Below are positions 7,908 to 18,318 of a stretch of DNA of 64,000 nucleotides, one piece after another. The DNA comes from Bradyrhizobium symbiodeficiens (GTDB lineage Bacteria; Pseudomonadota; Alphaproteobacteria; Rhizobiales; Xanthobacteraceae): assembly GCF_002266465.3 (NCBI RefSeq), contig NZ_CP029427.2:496001-560000 (forward strand), written 5' to 3'. Position numbers and translations under genes: made by a program. The notes below the pieces were generated by a model. The model ran no database searches and was not told where the DNA came from. It worked only from the letters and a program-made list of their open reading frames with translations. Every line of letters begins with the position of its first letter. Within the stretch, counting starts at the first letter, position 1.

Positions 7908-9254
7908 ATGAACATCAACACCTCGCCTGATCAGATCATCCGCAGCTCGGCGCAGGTGACGCCGGGCTACATGTCCGGCTTCGGCAACAGCTTCGAGACC
8001 GAGGCGCTGCCCGGCGCACTGCCGATCGGGCGCAACTCGCCGCAGCGCTGCGCCTATGGGCTCTATGCCGAGCAATTGTCCGGCTCGCCCTTCACGGCGC
8101 CGCGCGGCAGCAACGAGCGCTCCTGGCTCTACCGCATCCGCCCCTCGGTGAAACACTCGGGACGTTTCGAGAAGGCCGATGCCGGCCTGTGGCGCTCGGC
8201 GCCGTGCCATGAATACGATTTGCCGATCGCGCAGATGCGCTGGGATCCGACGCCGCTCCCGAAGGACGAGGTGACCTTCGTCGAGGGCGTGCAGACCATG
8301 ACGACGGCGGGCGATGTGAACACGCAAGCCGGCATGGCCGCGCATGTCTATCTCATCACCAAATCGATGGTGAACCAGCATTTCTACAATGCCGATGGCG
8401 AGCTGATGTTCGTGCTGCAGCAGGGAAACTTGCGTCTCGTCACCGAGTTCGGCCGCATCGATGCCGAACCGGGCGAGATCGTGGTGATCCCGCGCGGCGT
8501 CAAGTTCCGCGTCGAGATTCCGAACGGGCCGGCGCGCGGCTATCTCTGCGAGAATTACGGCGGCGCGTTCACGCTGCCGGAGCGCGGGCCGATCGGCGCC
8601 AATTGCCTGGCCAACGCGCGCGACTTCCTCACGCCGGTTGCGTTCTATGAGGACAAGGACACGCCGACCGAGCTCTACGTGAAATGGGGCGGGGCGCTGT
8701 TCAAGACTAATTTGCCGCATTCGCCGATCGACGTGGTCGCCTGGCACGGCAATTACGCGCCCTACAAATACGATCTGCGCACCTTCTCTCCCGTAGGCGC
8801 GATTGGCTTCGACCATCCCGATCCCTCGATCTTCACGGTGCTGACCTCGCCGTCAGAGACCGCGGGCACCGCGAATATTGACTTCGTGATCTTCCCGGAG
8901 CGCTGGATGGTCGCCGACAACACCTTCCGTCCGCCCTGGTATCACATGAACATCATGAGCGAGTTCATGGGCCTGATCTACGGCGTCTACGACGCCAAGC
9001 CGCAAGGCTTCGTCCCCGGCGGCATGAGCCTGCACAATTGCATGCTGCCGCATGGCCCCGACCGCGACGCCTTCGAGCACGCCAGCAACGGCGAATTGAA
9101 GCCGGTGAAGCTGACGGGGACCATGGCCTTTATGTTCGAGACCCGCTACCCGCAGCGCGTCACCGCCCATGCCGCGAACGCGTCCACGCTGCAGGACGAT
9201 TACGCGGATTGCTGGAAGGGCCTGGAGAAGCGGTTCGATCCGAGCAAGCCGTAG
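7908..9254 (+). CDS. hmgA: Homogentisate 1,2-dioxygenase
   Basis: 448 residues, the usual length. It opens the ring of homogentisate to maleylacetoacetate with Fe(II) and oxygen, in the cytosol. The N-terminal signature '[19 protein letters not shown]' and the C-terminal iron-binding region '[14 protein letters not shown]' followed by '[15 protein letters not shown]' are intact, giving the His/Glu/His iron ligands. I chose ATG at 7908 because AAGGAGGAGG lies seven bases before it; an in-frame start ten codons earlier would overlap the upstream gene. Only two bases separate it from the upstream stop, so it is translated from the same message. Confidence 0.97.
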   Translation: MNINTSPDQIIRSSAQVTPGYMSGFGNSFETEALPGALPIGRNSPQRCAYGLYAEQLSGSPFTAPRGSNERSWLYRIRPSVKHSGRFEKADAGLWRSAPCHEYDLPIAQMRWDPTPLPKDEVTFVEGVQTMTTAGDVNTQAGMAAHVYLITKSMVNQHFYNADGELMFVLQQGNLRLVTEFGRIDAEPGEIVVIPRGVKFRVEIPNGPARGYLCENYGGAFTLPERGPIGANCLANARDFLTPVAFYEDKDTPTELYVKWGGALFKTNLPHSPIDVVAWHGNYAPYKYDLRTFSPVGAIGFDHPDPSIFTVLTSPSETAGTANIDFVIFPERWMVADNTFRPPWYHMNIMSEFMGLIYGVYDAKPQGFVPGGMSLHNCMLPHGPDRDAFEHASNGELKPVKLTGTMAFMFETRYPQRVTAHAANASTLQDDYADCWKGLEKRFDPSKP

Positions 9255-9264
9255 TTCGTTGTTC

Positions 9265-9360
9265 GTCATTCCGGGATGCGCCGAAGGCGCAGGCCCGGAA
9301 TCCATAACCACGATCGTGAGTATGGATTCCGGGCTCGCGCTCCGCGCGCCCCGGAATGAT
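9265..9360. repeat. Paired inverted repeat, copy B
   Basis: Begins GTCATTCCGGGATGCG and ends CGCGCCCCGGAATGAT; ends are inverted, as in copy A at 4286-4410. The middle has a second inverted pair (GGAATCCATAA / TATGGATTCC). It sits between hmgA and fahA within what is otherwise one operon, so it may form a strong hairpin in the message. Confidence 0.75.
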
Positions 9361-9398
9361 GGCGGAAAAACCGTCAAGAAACATCCGGCAGGAAACCC

Positions 9399-10670
9399 AT
9401 GCTCCATCCCAACGACCCCACCCTCCGCTCCTTCATCGACGTCGATCCTTCTTCCGACTTCCCGATCCAGAACCTGCCCTACGGCGTGTTCTCCACCGCG
9501 GCGAATCCGACGCCGCGGGTCGGCGTCGCGATCGGCGACTACGTGCTCGATCTCTGGGAGCTCGAGCAGGATTGCCGGCTCGATGTCGGCCCGCTCGGCG
9601 TATTCTCGGGGGCTTCGCTCAATCCCTTTATGGCGCTGGGGCCGAAAGTCTGGGCCAAGACGCGCGCGCGCATCAGTGAGCTGTTGCGCCAGGATCATCC
9701 GGAGCTGCGCGACAACGAGGAGCTGCGCAGCCGCGCGCTGGTGCCGATGCGCGACGCAAGGCTGCACCTGCCGCTCGCGGTCTCCGGCTATACCGATTTC
9801 TACTCCTCCAAGGAGCACGCCACCAATGTCGGCGTGATGTTCCGCGGCAAGGACAACGCGCTGCAGCCGAACTGGCTGCACATGCCGATCGCCTATAATG
9901 GCCGCGCCTCGACCGTCGTCGTGTCGGGCACCAAGGTGAAGCGCCCGCGCGGGCAGCTGAAGCCGCCGAATGTGGACGCGCCGAGCTTCGGCCCGTGCAA
10001 GCGGCTCGATTTCGAGCTGGAGATGGGCGTCGTGATTGGCCAGCCCTCGCCGATGGGCGGGATGCTCACCGAGCAACAGGCCGAAGAGATGATCTTCGGC
10101 TTCGTGCTGCTCAACGACTGGAGCGCACGCGACATCCAGCAATGGGAATATGTGCCGCTCGGGCCGTTCCTGGCCAAGGCGTTCGCGACCTCGATCAGTC
10201 CCTGGGTGGTGACGCGCGAGGCGCTGGAGCCGTTCCGCCTGAAGGGGCCCGAGCAGGAGCCGGTGCCGCTCGATTATCTCAGGCAGAACAAGCCGCAGAA
10301 CTACGACGTCGCGCTCGATGTCTCCTTGCGCGCGGCGAGCGCCAACGCGCCCGCCGGCATCAGCCGCACCAATTTCAAATACATGTACTGGTCCTCGGTG
10401 CAGCAGCTGATGCACCACGCTTCCTCCGGCTGCGCCATGAACGTTGGCGATCTCCTCGGCAGCGGCACCATCTCCGGCCCGGAGAAGAACCAGCGCGGCA
10501 GCCTCCTGGAGATCAGCTGGAACGGCACCGAGCCGGTCGAATTGCCCGGCGGCGTCAAGCGCTCGTTCCTGGAAGACGGCGACAGCCTCGTGATGCACGG
10601 CTGGTGCCAGGCCGACGGCTACCGCGTCGGTTTTGGGGAGGTGGAGGGGACGATTTTGCCGGCGGAGTGA
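9399..10670 (+). CDS. fahA: Fumarylacetoacetase
   Basis: 423 residues, full length. It splits fumarylacetoacetate into fumarate and acetoacetate, the last step of tyrosine breakdown. The N-terminal FAH domain ('FPIQNLPYGVFS') and the catalytic C-terminal domain are both present, with the metal-binding 'YTDFYSSKEHATNVGVMFRG', 'LDFELEMGVVIG' and 'LLNDWSARDIQQWEYVPLGPF' blocks intact. ATG at 9399 follows CAGGAAA. It is downstream of hmgA and ends nine bases before the convergent DUF1272 gene. Confidence 0.96.
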   Translation: MLHPNDPTLRSFIDVDPSSDFPIQNLPYGVFSTAANPTPRVGVAIGDYVLDLWELEQDCRLDVGPLGVFSGASLNPFMALGPKVWAKTRARISELLRQDHPELRDNEELRSRALVPMRDARLHLPLAVSGYTDFYSSKEHATNVGVMFRGKDNALQPNWLHMPIAYNGRASTVVVSGTKVKRPRGQLKPPNVDAPSFGPCKRLDFELEMGVVIGQPSPMGGMLTEQQAEEMIFGFVLLNDWSARDIQQWEYVPLGPFLAKAFATSISPWVVTREALEPFRLKGPEQEPVPLDYLRQNKPQNYDVALDVSLRAASANAPAGISRTNFKYMYWSSVQQLMHHASSGCAMNVGDLLGSGTISGPEKNQRGSLLEISWNGTEPVELPGGVKRSFLEDGDSLVMHGWCQADGYRVGFGEVEGTILPAE

Positions 10671-10679
10671 CCGGCTCGA

Positions 10680-10991
10680 TCACCGTCTCTCCGGCGGCAC
10701 ATCGCGTATCCGCGCGCAATGCGCGGCAACCTCCTCGAGGGTGTACTTCAAGTGCACCCGTTTGTCCGACGGCGCCTGTTTCACAGCGCAGACGCCCGGC
10801 CGCCATTCCTGCGCGGGCCTGATCGGGCGCGGGGCAAAGCCGCCGCCGCAGTTCGGGCAGACGTTGGACAGTTTGGTCTCGACGCAATCCGCGCAGAAGG
10901 TGCATTCATAGGAGCAGATTCGCGCCTCCACTGCGTTCGGCGGCAGGTCGCGGTCGCAATATTCGCAGTTCGGTCGAAGCTGGAGCGCCAT
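10680..10991 (-). CDS. DUF1272 zinc-ribbon-like protein
   Basis: 103 residues. The N-terminal half carries paired cysteines (CEYCDRDLP, CSYECTFCADCV, CPNCGGG) typical of the DUF1272 family, which probably bind one or two zinc ions. Function is unknown. It is convergent with fahA, and the C-terminal part is longer than the shortest family members. An ATG at 10991 starts directly with 'LQLRPNCEYC', the normal family N-terminus. Confidence 0.8.
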   Translation of the reverse strand: MALQLRPNCEYCDRDLPPNAVEARICSYECTFCADCVETKLSNVCPNCGGGFAPRPIRPAQEWRPGVCAVKQAPSDKRVHLKYTLEEVAAHCARIRDVPPERR

Positions 10992-11063
10992 GGCTGAATC
11001 TCCGGATTGGCTGCGATCATCGCAGATCCTGCGTGGAGCGCGAATGACGTAGTTCCCTCGATT

Positions 11064-11543
11064 TCAGCCGGCCTTGATCTCCCTCAGCGGCAGCCGCGTG
11101 CTCTCCTTCAGCCGGTCGAGCACGATCGAGGAGCGCACATGGGCCACGCTCTGGTGCGGCATCAGGACGTCGTTGACGAGGTTGGAGAGGCCCTTGAGAT
11201 CGCGCAGCACCGCCTTCAACACGTAGTCGGCGTCACCGGTGAGCGAATAGGCCTCCTGGATCTCGTCGATACGGCCAACCAGCGCGCGAAACCGCTTCGA
11301 ATTATCCGGCGAGTGCGTCGCAAGCGTCACCTGGATGAAGGCGATCACGCCGAAGCCGAGCGCCTCGCTGGAGAGGTCGGCATGATAGCCCGCGATGACC
11401 TTCTCCTCTTCCAGCCGCATCCGCCGGCGCGAGCACTGCGAGGCCGAAAGTCCCGCGAGGTCGGCGAGCTCCTGATTGGTGAGGCGACCATCGTCCTGGA
11501 GCGCACGGAGGATCTTGAGGTCGAAGGCGTCAACCGAAATCAT
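11064..11543 (-). CDS. Lrp/AsnC family transcriptional regulator
   Basis: 159 residues. The N-terminal AsnC helix-turn-helix ('LKILRALQDDGRLTNQELADLAGLS', broken here at the turn) covers residues 8-60 and is followed by a RAM ligand-binding domain (about 70-145, 'YSLTGDADYVLKAVLRDL'). Such proteins sense an amino acid and form octamers on DNA. It is divergent from hpd with 124 bases between, and a palindrome lies in the gap, so it probably controls hpd in response to tyrosine or phenylalanine. The ligand is inferred from this position. Confidence 0.9.
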   Translation of the reverse strand: MISVDAFDLKILRALQDDGRLTNQELADLAGLSASQCSRRRMRLEEEKVIAGYHADLSSEALGFGVIAFIQVTLATHSPDNSKRFRALVGRIDEIQEAYSLTGDADYVLKAVLRDLKGLSNLVNDVLMPHQSVAHVRSSIVLDRLKESTRLPLREIKAG

Positions 11544-11561
11544 GCGTCATTTGTCCATTCC

Positions 11562-11578
11562 ATGCACGGATCGTGCAT
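11562..11578. promoter_or_regulatory. Candidate Lrp-type operator
   Basis: ATGCACG-GAT-CGTGCAT is a perfect 7+7 palindrome 19 bases upstream of the lrp start and about 90 bases upstream of hpd. A related half site (TTTGCACG) follows at about 11600. Lrp proteins bind palindromes of this length. Confidence 0.5.
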
Positions 11579-11667
11579 ACGATAGCCAAGAGCCACCCCG
11601 TTTGCACGCTCATTGCAGGCCCCATGAAGGATAGTTCCTCCCCAGCAGCAATCTGGGAGAGCCGCCA

Positions 11668-12783
11668 ATGGGACCGTTTCCGCACGATGCACCGCCGGCC
11701 ACCGTCAGCGCCGACAATCCGATGGGCACCGACGGTTTCGAGTTCGTCGAATATGCGCATCCCGATCCGCAAGAGCTGCATGCGCTGTTCAAGCTGATGG
11801 GCTACGCGCCCGTCGCGCGCCACAAGACGAAGAAGATCACGGTCTACCGTCAGGGCGACATCAACTACCTCGTCAACGAGCAGCCCGGCACCCACGGTTA
11901 CGAGTTCGTCGCCGCGCACGGGCCTTGCGCGCCCTCGATGGCGTTCCGCGTCGTCGATGCGAAGGCGGCCTATGACCGCGCCATTTCGCTCGGCGCCGAA
12001 CCTGCCGATGTGCCATCGGCGCAGAAGACGCTCGACGCGCCCGCGATCAAGGGCATCGGCGGCAGCCTGCTCTATCTCGTCGATCGCTATGGCGCCAAGG
12101 GCTCTGCCTATGATGCCGAGTTCGAATGGCTCGGCGCGCACGATCCGCGGCCTGCCGGCGCCGGCCTGTTCTATCTTGACCATCTCACCCACAACGTCCA
12201 TCGCGGCCGCATGGATGTCTGGACCGGCTTCTACGAGAGGATCTTCAACTTCCGCCAGATCCGCTTCTTCGACATCGAGGGCCGTGCCTCCGGCCTGTTC
12301 TCGCGCGCGCTGACCAGCCCCGACGGCAAGATCCGGATTCCAATCAACGAGGACGCCGGCGATGCCGGCCAGATCGAGGAATATCTGAAGACCTATCGCG
12401 GTGAGGGCATCCAGCACATCGCCTGCGGCTGCCGCGAAATCTACCGCACCATCGAGGGCCTGCGCGATGCCGGCCTGCCCTTCATGCCCTCGCCGCCCGC
12501 GACCTATTTCGAGAAGGTCGACACGCGCCTGCCCAGGCATGGCGAGGACATCGCACGCCTCCAGAAGAACGGCATCCTGATCGACGGCGAAGGCGTGGTG
12601 GAAGGCGGCCAGACCAAGGTGCTGCTGCAGATCTTCTCGGCCAACGCGATTGGCCCGATCTTCTTCGAGTTCATCCAGCGCAAGGGCGACGACGGGTTCG
12701 GCGAGGGCAATTTCAAGGCCCTGTTCGAATCGATCGAGGAGGATCAGATCCGGCGCGGCGTGTTGAAGGTGGATGCGGCGTAA
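11668..12783 (+). CDS. hpd: 4-hydroxyphenylpyruvate dioxygenase
   Basis: 371 residues. It converts 4-hydroxyphenylpyruvate to homogentisate with Fe(II) and oxygen. The two vicinal-oxygen-chelate halves are present; iron ligands fit the His in 'YLDHLTHNV' (about 171), the His in 'GIQHIACGC' (about 252) and the Glu in 'GPIFFEFIQRKGDDGFGEGN' (about 333). The last motif, FFEFIQRKG...FGEGN, is diagnostic. ATG at 11668 is preceded by GGGAGAG. It supplies the substrate of HmgA and is divergent from the Lrp gene. Confidence 0.96.
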   Translation: MGPFPHDAPPATVSADNPMGTDGFEFVEYAHPDPQELHALFKLMGYAPVARHKTKKITVYRQGDINYLVNEQPGTHGYEFVAAHGPCAPSMAFRVVDAKAAYDRAISLGAEPADVPSAQKTLDAPAIKGIGGSLLYLVDRYGAKGSAYDAEFEWLGAHDPRPAGAGLFYLDHLTHNVHRGRMDVWTGFYERIFNFRQIRFFDIEGRASGLFSRALTSPDGKIRIPINEDAGDAGQIEEYLKTYRGEGIQHIACGCREIYRTIEGLRDAGLPFMPSPPATYFEKVDTRLPRHGEDIARLQKNGILIDGEGVVEGGQTKVLLQIFSANAIGPIFFEFIQRKGDDGFGEGNFKALFESIEEDQIRRGVLKVDAA

Positions 12784-12810
12784 GGACGCTGCTCTCGGGC
12801 ACAGTGCCGT

Positions 12811-12897
12811 AGGGTGGGCAAGCGGAAGCGTGCCCACCAATTTCGCTATTATCGAGGATAGATGGTGGGCACGGCGCTTCGCGCCTTTGCCCACCCT
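12811..12897. repeat. Inverted repeat between convergent genes
   Basis: AGGGTGGGCAA at the left end and TTGCCCACCCT at the right end are exact inverted copies, with a second inner pair (CGTGCCCACCA / TGGTGGGCACG). It lies between the ends of hpd and the CoA-transferase gene and may act as a two-way terminator. It belongs to a different family from the copies at 4286 and 9265. Confidence 0.7.
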
Positions 12898-12921
12898 GCG
12901 CGATCTTTGCCGCGGCTAGAT

Positions 12922-14028
12922 CTATCGCTTCCACGCAGCCATTACAGCGCCGATCTCGGCGCCTTCCGGTTCGCGCACCGCCGATGGTGTCCGCGAGAAG
13001 CGCGGCGCCGGCGCGGGCTGTTTCACGCCGTGGCGCTCGACGAAGACGTTGCGGGCGATCATGTGCGGATGCTGGGTTGCTTCCGACATGGTCAGCACCG
13101 GTGCGAAGCAGATGTCGGTGCCTTCCATGATCTTGCACCAGTCCTCGCGCGTCTTGCTCTTGAACACCGCCTTCAGCTTCTCCTTCAGCGCCGGCCAGGC
13201 CTTGGGATTCATCTGCGCGTCGAAATCGGCGTCCGTCAGGCCCGCATGCTCGCGCAGCAGCGCGTAAAACTGCGGTTCGATCGACCCGATCGAGACGAAG
13301 TGGCCGCAGGCGCATTCATAGACTCCGTAGAAATGCGCGCCGCCGTCGAGGAAGTTCTGGTTGCGCCCTTCGGTCCAGCGGCCGAGCGTCGTCATGTCGA
13401 AGAAGAACGACATCAGCGATGCCGCGCCGTCGCACATCGCGGCATCGACCACCTGGCCCTTGCCGGAGCGCGAGGCTTCCAGCACCGCGGCGAGCACGCC
13501 GACGACGAGATAGAGCGCGCCGCCGCCGAAATCACCGACGAGGTTGAGTGGCGGCACCGGCGCTTCCTTGGTGCCGATGGCGGCAAGCGCACCGGTGATG
13601 GAAATGTAATTGATGTCGTGGCCGGCCGCATTGGCGAGCGGGCCTTCCTGGCCCCAGCCGGTCATGCGGCCATAGACCAGTTTGGGGTTGCGCGCGAGCA
13701 CGACGTCCGGCCCGAGACCGAGCCGTTCCATCACGCCGGGGCGGAAGCCTTCGACCAGCGCATCGGCGCTGGCGAGCAGATCCAGCACTTGCGCGATCGC
13801 CGCCTTATCCTTGAGGTCGAGCTCGATCACCTTGCGGCCGCGCCCCGCCACCGACTTCATGCTCTTCTTCGCACCGACACGGTCGAGCGTGACGACGTCG
13901 GCACCCATGTCGGCCAGCATCATGCAGGCGAAGGGGCCGGGGCCGATGCCGGCGAATTCGACGATGCGGAAGCCCGAGAGCGGCCCGGAGGCGCGGACGG
14001 ATGCGGAGGGGGCTGATTTATCGAGCAC
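12922..14028 (-). CDS. CaiB/BaiF family (class III) CoA-transferase
   Basis: 368 residues. The N-terminus 'LSGFRIVEFAGIGPGPFACMMLADMGADV' type block (seen at residues 17-45) is the standard start of the alpha-methylacyl-CoA racemase/CoA-transferase family, and 'GRMTGWGQEGPLANAAGHDINY' is conserved in the racemase-like branch. Members move CoA between acids or epimerise 2-methylacyl-CoAs; the DINYIS motif and 'MCDGAASLMS' favour the alpha-methylacyl-CoA racemase-like group. The start is GTG at 14028 with GAGGAAAC upstream. It stands alone, convergent with hpd. Confidence 0.88.
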   Translation of the reverse strand: MLDKSAPSASVRASGPLSGFRIVEFAGIGPGPFACMMLADMGADVVTLDRVGAKKSMKSVAGRGRKVIELDLKDKAAIAQVLDLLASADALVEGFRPGVMERLGLGPDVVLARNPKLVYGRMTGWGQEGPLANAAGHDINYISITGALAAIGTKEAPVPPLNLVGDFGGGALYLVVGVLAAVLEASRSGKGQVVDAAMCDGAASLMSFFFDMTTLGRWTEGRNQNFLDGGAHFYGVYECACGHFVSIGSIEPQFYALLREHAGLTDADFDAQMNPKAWPALKEKLKAVFKSKTREDWCKIMEGTDICFAPVLTMSEATQHPHMIARNVFVERHGVKQPAPAPRFSRTPSAVREPEGAEIGAVMAAWKR

Positions 14029-14170
14029 GTTGTTGTTTCCTCGGGTCGCGGAGCCGATGCCGCTGGTTCGGCAATCGCCGCTGACGTTCTTCTTTGGAGC
14101 GAGTTAATCGTCTGATTAACTTTTCTCGCCTTCATGCCAGCGAGGCAAGCGGTTTTCATGCCGCACGGTC

Positions 14171-14202
14171 AAAATAAAACGGCGCGCACCGAAGTGCGCG
14201 CC
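14171..14202 (-). terminator. Rho-independent terminator of the coxSLM-like operon
   Basis: On the minus strand a 9-bp perfect stem (GGCGCGCAC / GTGCGCGCC) closes a TTCG tetraloop and is followed by GTTTTATTTT. It starts 37 bases after the stop of the coxM-like gene. Confidence 0.88.
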
Positions 14203-14238
14203 GCGGAAAATTTGCGTTGAGACGCTAGCGCGTGAGCG

Positions 14239-15042
14239 TCAGCCGGCAGCCGCGACCGCGCGCTGTGCCATTACCTTGACGAGGTTGGCGCGGTACTCCG
14301 CGGTGCCGTGGATATCGGCCAGCAATCCGCTCGCCGAAATGCTGACGCTGTCGATCGCCGCCGGCGACCAGTTCGCCTTCAGCGCGGCTTCGATCGCGGG
14401 TACCCGCATCACGCCGCTCTGTGAGGCACCGGTAGCGGCCACCCGAACCTCGCCCGATTTGGTCTGCGCGACGAACACGCCGGTCAGCGCAAAGCGCGAG
14501 GCCGGATGCCGCATCTTCTCGTAGCCCGCTTTCGCCGGCACCGGGAACGACACGGCGGTGATGATCTCGCCATCTTCGAGCGCCGTGGTGAACAGGCCCT
14601 GGAAGAAGTCCTCGGCGGAGATCGACCGCTTGTTGGTCTTCACGGTGGCACCGAGTGCGAGCAGCGCGGCGGGGAAGTCCGCCGCGGGATCGTTGTTGGC
14701 GATCGAGCCGCCGATCGTGCCGCGATAGCGCACCGCGGGATCGCCGAGCACCGAGGTGAGATGGGCGATTGCGGGAATCGCCTTCTTCACATCTGCATTC
14801 GTCATGATGTCGTAATAGATCGTGCCGGCCTTGATGGTCAGCGTATCGCCGGACAATTCGACGCCCTGCAGCTCCTTGATCTTGCCGAGGTCAATCACGT
14901 CCGACGGGCTGGCGAGGCGCTGCTTCATCACAGGCAGCAGCGTCTGGCCGCCGGCGAGGAATTTTGCTTCGCTGCCCTTGGCAAACAGGCTTACCGCTTC
15001 GTCGACAGAGGATGCGCGATGATAAGTGGTCTGGTACATCTT
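14239..15042 (-). CDS. Molybdenum hydroxylase FAD-binding subunit (CoxM-like)
   Basis: 267 residues. It carries the FAD-binding PCMH domain: 'FLAGGQTLLPVMKQRLASP' near residue 31 and 'TIGGSIANNDPAADFPAALLALGA' near 110 are the two signature loops. The subunit passes electrons from the molybdenum and iron-sulphur subunits to an acceptor. The start ATG at 15042 gives the family N-terminus MYQTTYHRA; the frame is open twelve codons further but that would overlap the upstream gene. It is the last gene of the S-L-M operon, eleven bases after the large subunit. Confidence 0.92.
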   Translation of the reverse strand, partial: KMYQTTYHRASSVDEAVSLFAKGSEAKFLAGGQTLLPVMKQRLASPSDVIDLGKIKELQGVELSGDTLTIKAGTIYYDIMTNADVKKAIPAIAHLTSVLGDPAVRYRGTIGGSIANNDPAADFPAALLALGATVKTNKRSISAEDFFQGLFTTALEDGEIITAVSFPVPAKAGYEKMRHPASRFALTGVFVAQTKSGEVRVAATGASQSGVMRVPAIEAALKANWSPAAIDSVSISASGLLADIHGTAEYRANLVKVMAQRAVAAAG

Positions 15043-15053
15043 CGATGCTCCTC

Positions 15054-17396
15054 TCAAGCCGCGTGGATCGTGCGCCACACCCGGTCAGGGGTTGCGGGCA
15101 TTTCCAGATTGTTCGTCCCGATCGCATCCGTGATCGCGTTGATCACGGCCGCAGAGGCGCCGATCGCGCCGGCCTCACCGCAACCCTTGATGCCCAGGGG
15201 ATTGCCCGGACACAGCGTCGTGGTGTGGGAGAGGTTGAAGGAGGGCACGTCGTCGGCGCGCGGCATGGCGTAGTCCATGAACGAGGCCGTGACCGGCTGG
15301 CCGCTGGCGTCGTAGATCGCATGTTCCAGCAGCGCCTGCCCGATGCCTTGAACGAGGCCGCCATGGACCTGGCCTTCGACGATCATCGGGTTGATCAGCC
15401 GGCCGAAATCGTCGGCCGCGACGAAGTTCACGAAGGAGGTCTTGCCGGTGCCGGAGTCGACCTCAAGCTCGCAGATATAGGTGCCGGCCGGGAAGGTGAA
15501 GTTGGTCGGATCGTAGAAGGCGCTTTCCTTCAGACCCGGCTCCATCCCGTCAGGCAGATTGTGCGCGGTATAGGCCGCGAGTGCGACCATCGGCAGCGCA
15601 ATCGCCTTGTCGGTGCCTGTCACCTTGAACTCGCCGTTCTCGATGACGATGTCGGCCTCGGAAGCTTCCAGCGCATGCGCTGCAATCTTCTTGGCCTTCG
15701 ATTCCATCTTCTCCATCGCCTTCAGGATCGCGGTGAGGCCGACGGCGGCCGAGCGGGAGCCGTAGGTGCCCATGCCGAACTGCACCTTGTCGGTGTCGCC
15801 GTGGACGATCGAGACCTGGCTGATGGGAATGCCGAGCCGCTCGGAGACCAGCTGACAGAAGGTGGTCTCGTGACCCTGGCCGTGGCTGTGCGAGCCCGTG
15901 AGGATCTCGATGGTGCCGACCGGGTTGACGCGTACCTCGGCCGATTCCCACAGGCCGACGCCGGCGCCCAGACTGCCGACCGCCTTCGACGGCGCGATGC
16001 CGCAGGCCTCGATGTAGCAGGACAAGCCGATGCCGCGCAGCTTGCCGTCGGCTTTTGCCTTGGCCTTGCGGGCGGGGAAGCCGGCATAGTCGATCGCCTT
16101 CATCGCGGCATCGAGCGAGGCGTTAAAGTCGCCGATATCGTAGGCCATGATGACGGGCGTCTGATGCGGGAACTGGGTGATGAAGTTGCTCCGCCGTAGC
16201 TGGGCCGGATCGACCTTCAGCTGCCGCGCCGCCGTTTCCATCAGCCGCTCGATCAGATAACTCGCCTCGGGACGGCCCGCGCCGCGATAGGCGTCGACCG
16301 GCGTGGTATTGGTGTAGACGCCGACCACCTCGGCATGGATCGCCGGGATGTTGTATTGGCCCGACAGCAGCGTCGCGTAGAGGTAAGTTGGGACCGACGA
16401 CGAGAACAGCGACATGTAGGCGCCGAAATTGGCGTAGGTCTTCACCTTCAGGCCCAAAATCTTATTCTGGGCGTCGAACGCCATCTCGGCATGGGTCACG
16501 TGGTCGCGGCCATGCGCGTCGGTGAGGAAGGCTTCGGTGCGATCGCCGGTCCATTTCACGGGACGGCCGACCTTCTTCGAAGCCCACAGCGCCACCATCT
16601 CCTCGGGATAGATGAAGATTTTGGAGCCGAAGCCGCCGCCGACGTCGGGCGCGATCACCCGCAGCTTGTGCTCGGGGGCGATGTTGTAGAACGCCGACAG
16701 CACGAGGCGGGCGACGTGCGGGTTCTGCGAGGTCGTATAGAGCGTGAAATGCTCTTCCGCCGCGTCGTAATCGGCGATCGCCGCGCGCGGTTCCATGGCA
16801 TTCGGCGCGAGGCGGTTGTTGGTGACGTCGAGCTTCACGACATTGGCGGCCTTCGAGAACGCGGCATCAGTCGCGCCTTCGTCCCCGATCACCCAGTCAT
16901 AGACCTGGTTGCCGGGAGCCTCGGGATGAAGCTGCGGCGCGCCTGATTTGATCGCGGCGTGGACGTCGGCGACCGCGGGAAGTTCCTCGTAACTGACGAC
17001 GACGGCCTCCGCCGCATCGCGCGCCAGATTCTTGGTCTCGGCGATCACGACCGCGACGGCCTGACCGACGAAACGCACCGTCTCCGGTGCCATTGCCGGC
17101 CATGCGCCCATCTTCATCGGGCTGCCGTCCTTGGAGGTGATGGCCCAGCCGCAAATGAGGTTGCCGACCTTGTCATCGACGATCTGCTGGCCGGTGAGCA
17201 CGGCGACCACGCCCGGCATCTTCAGCGCGGCGGAGGAATCGATCCCCTTCACCTTGGCGTGTGCGTGCGGGCTGCGGACGAAATGGGCATGGGTCATGCC
17301 CAGCAGCTTGATGTCGTCGACGTAGCGGCCCTTGCCGGTAATGAAACGCTTGTCTTCCTTGCGCACGACGCGTGCGCCAATGCCTTCAACACCCAT
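15054..17396 (-). CDS. Molybdopterin-binding large subunit, form II CoxL-like
   Basis: 780 residues, the usual size of CoxL-type large subunits. It has the aldehyde oxidase/xanthine dehydrogenase a/b hammerhead domain (about 18-135) and the two molybdopterin-binding domains. '[17 protein letters not shown]' and the active-site loop '[13 protein letters not shown]' near residue 370 are clear. AYRGAGR is the form II signature; true CO dehydrogenase (form I) reads AYxCSFR. The substrate may thus be CO, an aldehyde or an N-heterocycle. The C-terminal '[10 protein letters not shown]' includes the conserved catalytic Glu. It lies between the S and M genes. Confidence 0.92.
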   Translation of the reverse strand: MGVEGIGARVVRKEDKRFITGKGRYVDDIKLLGMTHAHFVRSPHAHAKVKGIDSSAALKMPGVVAVLTGQQIVDDKVGNLICGWAITSKDGSPMKMGAWPAMAPETVRFVGQAVAVVIAETKNLARDAAEAVVVSYEELPAVADVHAAIKSGAPQLHPEAPGNQVYDWVIGDEGATDAAFSKAANVVKLDVTNNRLAPNAMEPRAAIADYDAAEEHFTLYTTSQNPHVARLVLSAFYNIAPEHKLRVIAPDVGGGFGSKIFIYPEEMVALWASKKVGRPVKWTGDRTEAFLTDAHGRDHVTHAEMAFDAQNKILGLKVKTYANFGAYMSLFSSSVPTYLYATLLSGQYNIPAIHAEVVGVYTNTTPVDAYRGAGRPEASYLIERLMETAARQLKVDPAQLRRSNFITQFPHQTPVIMAYDIGDFNASLDAAMKAIDYAGFPARKAKAKADGKLRGIGLSCYIEACGIAPSKAVGSLGAGVGLWESAEVRVNPVGTIEILTGSHSHGQGHETTFCQLVSERLGIPISQVSIVHGDTDKVQFGMGTYGSRSAAVGLTAILKAMEKMESKAKKIAAHALEASEADIVIENGEFKVTGTDKAIALPMVALAAYTAHNLPDGMEPGLKESAFYDPTNFTFPAGTYICELEVDSGTGKTSFVNFVAADDFGRLINPMIVEGQVHGGLVQGIGQALLEHAIYDASGQPVTASFMDYAMPRADDVPSFNLSHTTTLCPGNPLGIKGCGEAGAIGASAAVINAITDAIGTNNLEMPATPDRVWRTIHAA

Positions 17397-17484
17397 GTCT
17401 GGTCCTCCCGACCGGAAATTTTATGGCTGCGCTTTCCTTCGAGAGCGGCAGCGGTGATTTTGTGTTCGTTCGAGGCGCGCCGCT

Positions 17485-17970
<486 letters not shown>

Positions 17971-18318
17971 GGTGTAGTCCTCCCGGGATTGATTTTGATT
18001 GCTTCTAATTAGAGACAGCGGCCCGGAACTTTGCAACTAGGATTTTGGTCGCCTGCGTCATGGAAAAGTCATTGATGCCCCGGGCGCGTGAGGATTTGCA
18101 TGGTGCGCGGGCCCGAAACCAGCGGTCTGGCCAATCTGGGAGGCCAACCGTTTTCCGCCCTGGGATGGACCGGCCTTTGGCCGATGAGACCGAAATTGCG
18201 TGGGTCAGCCGAATTTACCGCCCTTTATTGATTCTGCCCTAGTTTTGCGCATCCGGATCGGGGAGGGCTGCTCCCGGACCGTGCTGCACGTGCAAGAACC
18301 GATCTTTTGGGGGTGGGA

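Noticed and set aside
8853..10598. 581-codon open frame opposite hmgA and fahA
   Set aside because: It runs across two well-identified genes and the repeat between them, so it cannot be a real gene.
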